From a virus, in IMG/VR virus record IMGVR_UViG_3300044800_000271, positions 39,529 through 103,528 of that record: DNA of 64,000 bases. One strand, written 5' to 3'. The notes beneath the pieces were generated by a model that saw only the letters and a program-made list of their open reading frames with translations, searched no databases and was not told the DNA's origin. Positions 9,074-16,933 of this stretch are shown here, one piece after another. Each line of letters opens with the position of its first letter. Positions within the stretch are counted from its first letter, which is position 1. The position numbers were made by a program, and so were the translations under genes.

Positions 9074-9324
9074 GTGCTGCATCCAGAAATTCCCTATCGC
9101 ACCGGGTAACGCCGCCATGTGGGTCAGCACGGGATGCAACCGGGGTGAATGCCCGGCAGCACAAAAAGTATATGGGCTCGCCCGCGAAATCCCCTGAGAG
9201 ATGCGAGCCGATCACAGGGATGTGAAATCCGACCAGCCACTTCCCGAGATATGGACTCCCGTTCTCAGCCGGGTCAAAGCCGGGGGAGTCGATAACAGGA
9301 GCCGGGAATCTACGCCCCGGCTCC
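9074..9324 (+). ncRNA. Candidate structured RNA upstream of the terminase gene
   Basis: The 340-base gap between the tRNA-like gene and the terminase has no convincing reading frame but a chain of inverted repeats: GTGCTGC 9074-9080 with GCAGCAC 9156-9162 (competing partners CAGCAC 9125-9130 and GGATGC 9132-9137), GGCTCGC 9175-9181 with GCGAGCC 9203-9209, TCACA 9212-9216 with TGTGA 9221-9225, GACTCCC 9254-9260 with GGGAGTC 9284-9290, and GGAGCCGGG 9298-9306 with CCCGGCTCC 9316-9324. No T-run follows the last stem, so it is not a simple terminator. A leader RNA, packaging RNA or regulatory RNA are all possible. Confidence 0.45.
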
Positions 9325-9403
9325 ACTCTTTCTGACGTGCGGTACCTAGCCTCCATGGAATCCGCATAACCCCGCTTTTCGCCCCTTTAAGTAGGGGTTA
9401 AGC

Positions 9404-12400
9404 ATGCCGCCACGCAGGGTCTCGATATTCAACAAGGAAGCGCAGAGGAATTCCGCCTTCGGCAAGGCGATCAGCGCCGGGCTAACGGACATCAACCGCA
9501 AGTTGATGAACGCGGTCGAGTTCATCGAAGGCCCGCAGGGCACCGGCATAGTCCTGCGCCCCGTGCAGCGCGTCATCGCCAAGTGCATCTTCGGCGTGCC
9601 GCTGGATTGGCGTCCGGAGTGGGCCGACCGCATCCCGCTCTGGGGCCAGGTGCAGATGTGGGACGTGTTCCGCGAGAAGCTCATCCGCACGGTGTCGGAG
9701 GAAGAGTACCTCCACATAGCGTTCAACGAAAACCGCTGCAACATCGACGATTGGCGGGACATCCCGAACCTCGGCAAGACTTACGGCGGGTACAACGAAG
9801 CGGTCGTCTTTGCTGGCCGCCGTGGGGGGAAGGCCCTCGCTTTGGATGAGCCTATCCCCACCCCCAATGGGTTTGTTCGGAACGGTGACATCAAGGACGG
9901 GGACATGGTTTTATCTCCCAGCGGTAAGCCTACCAAGGTTGTTTACGCCCACGAGCCGTTTGTTTCAGAAGTATATTGTGTCACATTCGACGACGGCACA
10001 TCCGTGTTGGCCCATCCAGAGCATCGCTGGCTGACGTTTACTAGGGCTGACCGTATGGCCTCGTGTTATCGCACACCAGAACACCGTAAAGCACGCAGAG
10101 AACAACGCAGGGTAAGGGCGGTTGCTGCTGGTTATGAGTATGCGCCACGCCCTGAAATAGTTGGTTTATGTACTAAACTTCAACCGATGGGGTCTGTAAA
10201 AACAACCCAAGAAATTTTTCAGACACTTAAAGTCGGCAATTATTCTAATCATGCGATTCCGCTGCCTAGAGCGGTTGAACTACCGGATAAAGACCTTCCC
10301 CTTGACCCGTATTGCTTTGGGTGTTGGTTAGGCGATGGAGAAAGCGCTGGAGGAAATTATGCTGCGGAAGAGTCTGACGCCTTGGAAATTCTTAAATATT
10401 TTGTAAGTGCCGGGTTTAGCTGGAAAAAGTCTAAAAGAAAACATCGTTGGTCTATCCGCGGGTTAAAAGTTGTGTTGCGAAAAATGGGGGTTCTTGGAAA
10501 CAAACATATTCCGAATGATTATCTTTGGGCTTCATCTTCTCAAAGAAAGGCGCTATTGCAGGGTTTGTTAGATACAGATGGGGGATGCTCAAAAGGATTA
10601 GTGACATTCACCAACACGAGACGTAATCTTTCGGAGGGAGTGTATCATTTAGCAGCAAGTTTGGGGCTTAAGCCTTATTGGAAAGAGGTGCCCCCTCGTA
10701 ACCCCAAGCACAAAGTGCAATATTGGGTAACATGGACAGGAGAATCTTCTGTTTTTCGTCTACAGAGGAAGCTTAATCTGCTCTCTGTGACTGTGCGTAA
10801 AACTCAAAAATACAGGTACGTTGTGTCTATAGAACCCGCTGGAAGGCGAATGGTGCGTTGTTTGACGGTCGAAGACCCGGACGGTTTGTTTTTGTTTGGC
10901 AAAAACTTCAATATCACGCACAATTCGGAACTTGTCGCCGCCATCACCTGTTTCAAGCTGTACCTCCTTCTGAACATCCGCTCGCCGCAGGAATTCTTCG
11001 GCTTGGTCCCCGGCTCCCCCATAGACATCACCTACTTGGCTCAAGATGACACCGGCGCTGACCGCCTGTTCAAGAAGCTCAGCGAGCGCGTGAACCATTG
11101 CAGTTTCTTCGAGCCCTTCGTCCGGGACAACAACAGCAAGAAACTGACCTTTGTCTGCGAAGCCGACCGCCACAAGCGGGACATAACGCCGACCCTCACG
11201 GTGTGGTCGCTGCCCTGCTCCACGAACGCCGTCCGCGGACCTTCGTCCGTGTTCCTCGCCCTCGACGAATTCGCCCATTTCCGCGCCGAAAAAGGCAGCA
11301 CATCGGAGGACATGTACGCCGCAGCCACTCCATCGACCGTGGACTTCCACCACACGGAACGCATTTATGCCGATGGCACGACGGAAGCCATCCCTCCGGA
11401 AGCCGATCCCGACAACGAAGAGGAGGTTCTTGAGGAGGACATCTCGGCGCAGGTCTACGAAAAGAACATTCTGGCTCCCCGCCTCCCTGGGCAATTCGGC
11501 GTCCAGGACTCGATGATCTTCAGCATCTCCTCGCCCCTGAAGCGGGTCGGCAAGATGTACGAATTGCACAAGCTGGCTTTGTCCAAGGGTGCCGCCTCCT
11601 CGATTTTCACCTTGAACTGCTCGACCGCCGAGATGAACAACAAGGTCCTTTCCAAGACCCTGCGGGCCGACCATGAAAAGAATCCCCTGACGTTCAGGGC
11701 CGAGTTCGGCGGGCAGTTCCTCGAATCGTCCGAGTCGTACGTCACGGAAGCCGCGGTCAAGTCCTGCGTGGACTGCCATTGGGACGAGACGGGGCTGCCC
11801 ACGGAGGGCAGCACCCGGCTGAACGTCGTGAGCTTCATCCCGCAGCTTCACCTCGGGCGCAACTACTTCTGGGGATTCGACCTCGGCATGATCTGCGACG
11901 CCAGCGCGCTCGCGATCGCGCACCTCGAATACGGCGGCGGGGGCGGCATCAGGCTGATCTATGACTACATCGACCGCATGATGGTGGGGGAGCATTTCAC
12001 GGGGCCGTTCATCCCGCAAGCGCCGGGGGAGAAGAGGTACGAAAATTACAAGGTGCTGCCGCTCGAAGACATCCTCGTCTGGATGAAGGCCATCAACAGG
12101 ATTCTGCCCTGCTTCCGCGGGGCGACCGACCAGCACGGAGGTCAGCAGCTTGCCCAGCTTCTCGAACTGAACGGCATCTTCAACTTCGAGATGCTGAACA
12201 TCACCCCGGCGATCAACTCGCAGATGGCGTACGCCCTCAGGGGCTACATCGAGAACAAGCTCTGCTCGTTCCCGTACGAGCCGAAGTTCATCAAGGAACT
12301 GAAATTGGTGGAACTGGAGGTGGCGTCCAAGTACAGGATTCGCGTCCAAGCGCCGATGGAGAAGGGAGCCCACGACGACATGGCGGACGCCGCGATGCTT

Positions 12401-12646
12401 TGCGCCCTGCTCGCCCAGAACTGGCTCGTCAAGGAAGGCAACGTGCACATGGACCCCAAGGGCATCGGTCTCCTGATGCAACAGCAGCAATCCAGGCCCC
12501 CGGCACCGCTCTCGAACATCGATGGCGTCCCGCTTTCGACCCTCAAGGTCATGGAAAGGACCAAGAAACTCACAACAAATCTGGGATATTCGAGCGGCAC
12601 GGCCCCGAGGAGCCCGTGGAGCCGCAGGGGCGGCCGCCACAGATAA
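9404..12646 (+). CDS. terL: Terminase large subunit with in-frame intein
   Basis: This is the DNA-packaging motor ATPase and nuclease. The 1,080-residue precursor contains a 364-residue intein; the spliced product is about 716 residues, a normal to large TerL. The N-extein ends in the Walker A motif (AGRRGGK), completed by Ser directly after the intein. Walker B is VFLALDEFAHF. The C-terminal RNase H-like nuclease domain shows FWGFDLGMICDAS, ATDQHGG and HDDMADAAML. The intein lies exactly within the P-loop, so ATPase activity should depend on splicing. It follows the structured region and precedes a membrane protein. Confidence 0.95.
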   Translation: MPPRRVSIFNKEAQRNSAFGKAISAGLTDINRKLMNAVEFIEGPQGTGIVLRPVQRVIAKCIFGVPLDWRPEWADRIPLWGQVQMWDVFREKLIRTVSEEEYLHIAFNENRCNIDDWRDIPNLGKTYGGYNEAVVFAGRRGGKALALDEPIPTPNGFVRNGDIKDGDMVLSPSGKPTKVVYAHEPFVSEVYCVTFDDGTSVLAHPEHRWLTFTRADRMASCYRTPEHRKARREQRRVRAVAAGYEYAPRPEIVGLCTKLQPMGSVKTTQEIFQTLKVGNYSNHAIPLPRAVELPDKDLPLDPYCFGCWLGDGESAGGNYAAEESDALEILKYFVSAGFSWKKSKRKHRWSIRGLKVVLRKMGVLGNKHIPNDYLWASSSQRKALLQGLLDTDGGCSKGLVTFTNTRRNLSEGVYHLAASLGLKPYWKEVPPRNPKHKVQYWVTWTGESSVFRLQRKLNLLSVTVRKTQKYRYVVSIEPAGRRMVRCLTVEDPDGLFLFGKNFNITHNSELVAAITCFKLYLLLNIRSPQEFFGLVPGSPIDITYLAQDDTGADRLFKKLSERVNHCSFFEPFVRDNNSKKLTFVCEADRHKRDITPTLTVWSLPCSTNAVRGPSSVFLALDEFAHFRAEKGSTSEDMYAAATPSTVDFHHTERIYADGTTEAIPPEADPDNEEEVLEEDISAQVYEKNILAPRLPGQFGVQDSMIFSISSPLKRVGKMYELHKLALSKGAASSIFTLNCSTAEMNNKVLSKTLRADHEKNPLTFRAEFGGQFLESSESYVTEAAVKSCVDCHWDETGLPTEGSTRLNVVSFIPQLHLGRNYFWGFDLGMICDASALAIAHLEYGGGGGIRLIYDYIDRMMVGEHFTGPFIPQAPGEKRYENYKVLPLEDILVWMKAINRILPCFRGATDQHGGQQLAQLLELNGIFNFEMLNITPAINSQMAYALRGYIENKLCSFPYEPKFIKELKLVELEVASKYRIRVQAPMEKGAHDDMADAAMLCALLAQNWLVKEGNVHMDPKGIGLLMQQQQSRPPAPLSNIDGVPLSTLKVMERTKKLTTNLGYSSGTAPRSPWSRRGGRHR
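9833..10924 (+). mobile_element. Intein in TerL P-loop (Ala1, LAGLIDADG type)
   Basis: The 364-residue intein starts with Ala (ALALDEPIPTPNG) and ends FNITHN followed by Ser. Block B contains AHPEHRW. Two LAGLIDADG motifs are visible (CFGCWLGDGES and LLQGLLDTDGG), so it should be a bifunctional splicing and homing element. The base composition drops toward AT relative to the exteins, in keeping with horizontal acquisition. Ala1 inteins are known to splice without the first N-S or N-O shift. The insertion site, the Walker A Lys-Ser junction, is one of the most conserved points of TerL. Confidence 0.93.
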
Positions 12647-12704
12647 CTCTGTGGGAATTTTATGCCTATGGAAGCCTATTACAGAGAGATCGATAAGGCC
12701 AACA

Positions 12705-13148
12705 ATGCTCAACGAACCCACAGTTTTAGATTTCATTTCGAATCACATGCCCATCGTCGGCTGGGGGACGCTGAGTGCATGCACCATCCTAATCACGAAG
12801 TGGGTCTGGAAAGCACGCGGGGCGTTTGACAGTTTCGTGGCGAACCAGAAGACAGACCGGGACTTGGTGATGAAAACGCTTGCGGGCATCGAAATCGCCA
12901 AGGCGGACGCCCTGAAAGAAGTCGCAGAAGCAAGGGCACACGGGGAAAAATCCGTCGTTGAGTTACAGGAGCAAATCTCAGCAACCTCCTCCAAGATAGA
13001 TACTTTGGACAAAAACCACCTGACGGGGATCGAGAAGGGAATCGAGTCCTTGAACCAGAAGACCGACAAGATGGTGGACACCTTGACCGGGATGGCGGTG
13101 GACATCAAGATTCTCGTGGACCGTACCCCGCGACTGCCCACAAGCTAA
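12705..13148 (+). CDS. Membrane-anchored coiled-coil protein, possible holin/spanin type
   Basis: The 147-residue protein has one N-terminal membrane segment (about residues 14-33, VGWGTLSACTILITKWVW), then a long charged heptad-like region rich in Lys, Glu and Gln. The ATG at 12705 was chosen because the membrane segment follows it directly and because upstream codons overlap the terminase end. Position behind the terminase is typical of small structural or lysis genes. A holin, spanin-like or tail membrane role cannot be separated from sequence alone. Confidence 0.65.
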   Translation: MLNEPTVLDFISNHMPIVGWGTLSACTILITKWVWKARGAFDSFVANQKTDRDLVMKTLAGIEIAKADALKEVAEARAHGEKSVVELQEQISATSSKIDTLDKNHLTGIEKGIESLNQKTDKMVDTLTGMAVDIKILVDRTPRLPTS

Positions 13149-13287
13149 ATCGTCCGCCTCTAGCCAACAGGGCCCGATTCCGCCAGTATTAACGTCCGTG
13201 GAGACCGCGGTTCCAATCGCGGCTTAGAAAGTTCAACCCAAAAAATCACTTGCATTGGCCCCGTATCCGGGGTGTACCATCATAGTT

Positions 13288-13320
13288 GGAAGGAGACCCG
13301 GCTCGCCGGGTCAGACTATG
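13288..13320 (+). promoter_or_regulatory. Shine-Dalgarno site bridged to its start codon by a hairpin
   Basis: GGAAGGAG at 13288-13295 lies 22 nt from the ATG at 13318, too far for normal initiation. Between them is a perfect 7-bp stem with a four-base loop: GACCCGG (13295-13301), CTCG, CCGGGTC (13306-13312). Folding the stem leaves about 5 nt between site and start. Phage T4 gene 25 is a known case of such a bridge. Confidence 0.6.
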
Positions 13321-13500
13321 CAAAACGCGATTCCAACCGAGTTGAAAAACTCGCGGGGGCTCCGCAAGCTGAAGGATTTTTACGCCGAGCAGCTAGCTAA
13401 GCTGAACGGCGACAAAACAGCGCCGTCGCTGGGGCAACTGCGATCTGACATCCAATGCATCGAAAGCGAGCTCACGGTGTCAGCCGCCGCTCGGAAATAA
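13318..13500 (+). CDS. Small protein of unknown function with bridged ribosome site
   Basis: The 60-residue product (starts MQNAIPTELKNSRGLRKL) is a charged, probably helical protein with no recognised family; the residues 18-55 could form a coiled coil. ATG 13318 was chosen because an ideal ribosome site is brought to it by the hairpin at 13295-13312; an upstream in-frame start at 13255 has no ribosome site and gives an unlikely Gly/Pro-rich extension. Confidence 0.6.
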   Translation: MQNAIPTELKNSRGLRKLKDFYAEQLAKLNGDKTAPSLGQLRSDIQCIESELTVSAAARK

Positions 13501-13620
13501 TTTTGTTCGCCAACTAGGCACAATCAGGCCCGACTCCCTGAGGTGGCCCGTGTTGTCCGTAAACTGTGGCTCCCTCGCGGGCCACAGCATCCCTAATTAC
13601 CTCGTGGTTGTCGGAGGCCC

Positions 13621-14799
13621 ATGGCAGAAGATACAGTCGCACAGCCGCCAGCATCAATTGCAAAATTCAATCGTCTTATCACAGAAGCCTTGACCGAAGG
13701 TCCGAAACGGGTCAAGGAAATCTACCAGATCGCACTGGAGCGCCAGCCCCAGGACTGCCCGGATATTTTTTGCCCGCACCGCAAAAAGACGAGCAAGAGC
13801 TACGAGTGGCAGCACGAAATCCAGCGCCAGCTATCCCGGATCGCCGCCAACCACGAGGGGTCGTGGTGCCTGAAGACCGCCCAAGCGGCCATCAGTGCGC
13901 AGGCCGAGGAACCCGCCGCCGAGACGCCGGAGGACGGCATTCCTGTAGCGCCAGCGGCTCCGGACGTTCCCTACACCGGCGACCCGTTCATCGTGACGGA
14001 GTCCGGGCATTTCATGGACGAGGACGAACTGAAAAAGCCCGCGGGGAAGCGGTTCATCGTCCCCAACAACTTCGACGAGTTCTACGCATGGAGGCCGGAG
14101 TACGTCCTGACATGGGTGAAGAAGCGCCTGAACCGGTTCCAGGTCGACGACGAGGTCGAGGACTGGACGCAAGACCTGCTCATCCACCTCCGCTACCTGC
14201 CGCAAAGCTCGAAGCACCGCCGTCCCGGCGCTAACGGCCGCCCGCGGGGATGCACCGACATTATCGAGACGTTCGATCCGCTCCAGCAGTACGGAGCGAG
14301 CGAGCGCCGCTTCCGCAACTACGTGAACAACATCCTCGGCAACAAATTCTTGACGGTGCAGAGCAAGCGCAGCAAGAACCCCGTGCTCCGCCCCGGCAAC
14401 ATCTCGTTCGGCTCCGACCCCGACGAGTCGAAGGAGCGCCGCGGGGGAACCAGCGACGAGTTCATACACGCCAGCAGCAACTATCTGGCAAGCCAGACCA
14501 CCCGGCTCGCCAAGCAGCACGACGACCGCCTGTACACGAACGAGTTCAAGCAGTTCGTGGAGAATGTTGACCCGTCCGTTTATCCGGCTCTTGAAGCACT
14601 GGAATCCACGGGCACCATCGGCGATGCGGCCAAATTCATGGAAGTCAGCGGCGGCGAATTTTCGAGGTTCCGCAACCGCCTGAAGCAACTTGGCGAATGC
14701 TTCGAGAAGGGTCTGCCTGTGCCAAAGCAGCGCCGCCCATACAAGAAACGCACCAAGGCAGCAGCGGCAACACCGACTGCATGGCCAACCTATAAGTAA
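13621..14799 (+). CDS. Sigma-70-like protein, candidate phage sigma factor
   Basis: The 392-residue protein has an N-terminal segment with a CPxH-type motif near residues 45-60, a central part resembling sigma region 2 (WVKKRLNRF, EVEDWTQDLLIHLRYL, FRNYVNNILGNKF, residues about 160-255) and a C-terminal helix-turn-helix-like segment (IGDAAKFMEVSGGEFSRFRNRLKQL, in parts, about 330-360) in the place of region 4, then a basic tail. A 7-bp hairpin CTGTGGC/GCCACAG lies upstream at 13564-13587. If real it could direct RNA polymerase to the recurring phage promoters. The family assignment rests on pattern only; another DNA-binding role is possible. Confidence 0.5.
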   Translation: MAEDTVAQPPASIAKFNRLITEALTEGPKRVKEIYQIALERQPQDCPDIFCPHRKKTSKSYEWQHEIQRQLSRIAANHEGSWCLKTAQAAISAQAEEPAAETPEDGIPVAPAAPDVPYTGDPFIVTESGHFMDEDELKKPAGKRFIVPNNFDEFYAWRPEYVLTWVKKRLNRFQVDDEVEDWTQDLLIHLRYLPQSSKHRRPGANGRPRGCTDIIETFDPLQQYGASERRFRNYVNNILGNKFLTVQSKRSKNPVLRPGNISFGSDPDESKERRGGTSDEFIHASSNYLASQTTRLAKQHDDRLYTNEFKQFVENVDPSVYPALEALESTGTIGDAAKFMEVSGGEFSRFRNRLKQLGECFEKGLPVPKQRRPYKKRTKAAAATPTAWPTYK

Positions 14800-14803
14800 T
14801 TGA

Positions 14804-15169
14804 AAATACTGTAAGGCGGTCTTTGAGAAAAAGGAATGGAGATTACACAACGGACACAGCGGAGAATTCTGCTCTTTTGAATGTAAGACCGCTCATTGGC
14901 GGGAGTACTGTAGCGGAGAAAACTCTCCCGACTGGGTTGGCGGCCCTAAAACGTATCGCGGAAGGGGCTGGAAGGCCATTCGTCGTGTTGTGGTGACTGA
15001 ACAGGGAGGAAAGTGTAGCCACTGTCCCGCCTACCTTGGGAGCAGCTTACCCGTTCACCGCATTAAGCCGTTTCGCTTATTTGAGACTGCGGCTGAAGCA
15101 AATAGCAGAGACAACCTTATCGGACTTTGTCAGCCTTGTCACATGAAGGCTGAGCATCAAGCTCGGTAG
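14804..15169 (+). pseudogene. HNH homing endonuclease lacking a start codon
   Basis: Reading from 14804 gives a typical zinc-finger HNH homing endonuclease: KYCKAVFEKKEWRLH, GEFCSFECKTAHWREYC, GENSPDWVGGPKTYRGRGW, then the HNH core (CSHC, VHRIKPF, NLIGLCQPCH). A TGA at 14801 stands just before it and no ATG, GTG or TTG occurs before the catalytic part, so the N-terminus has been lost or never starts here. It sits between the sigma-like gene and a methyltransferase stump, which it may have helped to break. Confidence 0.7.
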
Positions 15170-15260
15170 GCGATTCATCGGGATCGACCTCTATCCGGAT
15201 GTTGCGGAACGCATGAAAAAGCGATGCGCGGACGCTATTTTCCCCCCGATTGTCGTTTCC

Positions 15261-15410
15261 TCCCAGATTGGGAATGTTCGGGAATCGATATGCCAGCACC
15301 GCGTTCGGGAACGGCTCGATCTCGCTGAGCCACGCGGCCTTCCAGCCGAGGGGCTCCCAAGCGACCGTGGCCGCCTCTATCCCGCTGCATACGCTTCCGT
15401 AGACCATCAT
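15261..15410 (-). pseudogene. N-terminal stump of a cytosine-5 DNA methyltransferase
   Basis: The frame opens MMVYGSVCSGIEAATVAW and continues with EPLGWKAAWLSEIEPFPNAVLAYRFPNIPNLG, which is motif I and the next helix of C5-cytosine methyltransferases (the cofactor-binding start of Dcm-type enzymes). After about 50 residues the similarity stops and the frame runs into unrelated sequence. Motifs IV, VI, VIII and X are absent, so this is a remnant. A Vsr gene lies divergently 75 bases away, as expected of a former dcm-vsr pair. Confidence 0.7.
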
Positions 15411-15431
15411 CGGGTATTAATACTTGTCGCC

Positions 15432-15460
15432 TTGCCATTTAGCGGTTTTCGGAGTACACT
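15432..15460 (+). promoter_or_regulatory. Sigma70-like promoter for vsr
   Basis: TTGCCA (15432-15437) and TACACT (15455-15460) are separated by exactly 17 bases and stand 25 bases before the vsr ATG. Confidence 0.55.
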
Positions 15461-15484
15461 ATCGGGGAGATTCCTAGAAGCATA

Positions 15485-15880
15485 ATGGACTTCCTCACGA
15501 AAAAGCAGCGCAGCCGCCTCATGGCGAGGATACGCTCCGTGTCCAAGCTGGAGCTTTCCGCCAAGGCCGAGGCGGAGCGGATCGCCGGATGCAGGCTCCG
15601 CAGGGGCGAGTCCGGGCTCCCCGGCCGACCGGACTACTTCAACAAGCGCCGCAGGACCGCCGTGTTCGTCCACGGGTGCTTCTGGCATGCCTGCCCCGAG
15701 CACGGCACCGTGCCGGAATCCAACGCGGGATTCTGGTCCGCCAAGCTTGCCCGCAACAAGGCCCGGGACGCCGAGGTTTTGGAGGAATACCGCAGGATGG
15801 GCTGGAACGCTATGGTGCTGTGGGAACATTCCCTGAAGGCCCGTTCCAAACGGGCCAAAGGCGTTGCGGCGCAGTATTAG
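15485..15880 (+). CDS. vsr: Very short patch repair endonuclease
   Basis: Vsr nicks DNA next to T:G mismatches that arise from deamination of 5-methylcytosine. The 131-residue protein shows the family pattern throughout: RSRLMARIRS, LPGRPDYF, AVFVHGCFWHACP, the zinc-linked Cys/His residues, NAGFWSAKLARN, RDAEV and a closing WEH. Length is normal. Its usual partner is a C5-cytosine methyltransferase, and only a stump of such a gene remains next door, so here it either serves another methylase or is left over. Confidence 0.92.
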   Translation: MDFLTKKQRSRLMARIRSVSKLELSAKAEAERIAGCRLRRGESGLPGRPDYFNKRRRTAVFVHGCFWHACPEHGTVPESNAGFWSAKLARNKARDAEVLEEYRRMGWNAMVLWEHSLKARSKRAKGVAAQY

Positions 15881-15910
15881 TCAGGCGAGTCCTGTTGGAG
15901 GGAGCCCCGC

Positions 15911-16933
15911 TTGGCGAAGAAATCTGCGTCTATCGCTACCGTTAAAAACTACCAGCCGTTCCGTTATCCGGGTGGCAAAAGCAAGCTCATAATCAACCCA
16001 GCCTTTTTGGCGTTGCTGTACCCGCTCGCCCAGAGTGGGGAGGTTTTCTACGAGGGATTCGTTGGCTCCGCCGCGGTCTCCCTCGCCGTCGCCATCCAGT
16101 TCCCCGAAAAGAGAATATTCGTCACCGATAAGGACCCAACCATCAGCGGGTTCTGGGAACTGATCGCCAACGGCACGGACGAGGAAGCCGCCGAACTCGA
16201 AAACCTAATACTGAATTTCCCGATGATCCAAGGAGGCCCATTGGACACCGAGGGGGAGGACCAGTACTGCGCGAAAGTACGGTACTTTCGCCAGCTTCGC
16301 ACCAATCCCCCGGCGACACTGGTAGAACGTGCGTTCTACGCCATCTTTTTCAACCGTACTTGTTTTTCCGGTATCGCTATGTCCCAGCCCATCGGCGGGT
16401 ACTTCCAACGGTCGAAGTGGGTTATCGACTGCCGCTTCAACGCGCCGCTCCTGGTCGAGAAGGTGCGCAACCTCCGCACCCTCCTCCGCGGACGGATGAC
16501 TGTCAGCGATGCCGACATCTGGGATTGGCTGCCCGGCATACCGAAAAACGCCCCGATGTATCTAGATGCCCCTTACTATGTTAAGGGAAAAGCTTTGTAC
16601 CCCGTAGCGATGAAGGATTTTGAGCACGAACGTTTAGCGGCTGTGCTTGGCGCTCGAACCAACTGGATCATATCGTACGACATCTGCAAACCAATCGAGA
16701 AGCTTTATGAGAACCAGAAAATGCTGGAAATTCCCTTTCGGTATTCGATCAACGGCTCGAAGGATGCCTGGAACCACCAGCAGGAGTACCTGATCTGCTC
16801 CCCGGAGATCAACACGGAAGCTTTTGAGTCTGAATTGGTCAAGTGGCACGCCGATGTTGAGGCGCGGACGAAAGAAGCCAAGGAGCGGTCGGCGAAAAAG
16901 AAAGCCGCGGCGGCTGCGCCGGAAGCTGTATGA
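15911..16933 (+). CDS. dam: Dam-type DNA adenine methyltransferase with altered motif IV
   Basis: The 340-residue protein fits the D12 class of N6-adenine methyltransferases: RYPGGKSKL near residue 18, EGFVGSAAVSL (motif I, residues about 45-55), FFNRTCFSG and a C-terminal SYD segment. Motif IV reads YLDAPYY, so the first Pro of the usual DPPY is Ala, which may lower activity or change specificity. A TTG start at 15911 was chosen for its GGAGGGAG ribosome site eight bases upstream. A basic Lys/Ala tail ends the protein. It overlaps the next gene by four bases (ATGA). Confidence 0.88.
   Translation: MAKKSASIATVKNYQPFRYPGGKSKLIINPAFLALLYPLAQSGEVFYEGFVGSAAVSLAVAIQFPEKRIFVTDKDPTISGFWELIANGTDEEAAELENLILNFPMIQGGPLDTEGEDQYCAKVRYFRQLRTNPPATLVERAFYAIFFNRTCFSGIAMSQPIGGYFQRSKWVIDCRFNAPLLVEKVRNLRTLLRGRMTVSDADIWDWLPGIPKNAPMYLDAPYYVKGKALYPVAMKDFEHERLAAVLGARTNWIISYDICKPIEKLYENQKMLEIPFRYSINGSKDAWNHQQEYLICSPEINTEAFESELVKWHADVEARTKEAKERSAKKKAAAAAPEAV

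Noticed and set aside
9160-9300. Possible group I intron core (GAGATATGGACTCC resembles the conserved S element)
   Set aside because: No partner R or Q element and no exon joint could be found; the stems fit a chain of simple hairpins better.
10760-12736. Long open frame on the minus strand opposite terL
   Set aside because: It mirrors the GC-rich codons of terL, has no ribosome site and shows no protein motif.
13141-13250. Second tRNA suggested by a T-arm-like CCGCG...CGCGG
   Set aside because: The loop has eight bases and no acceptor or D stem pairs around it.
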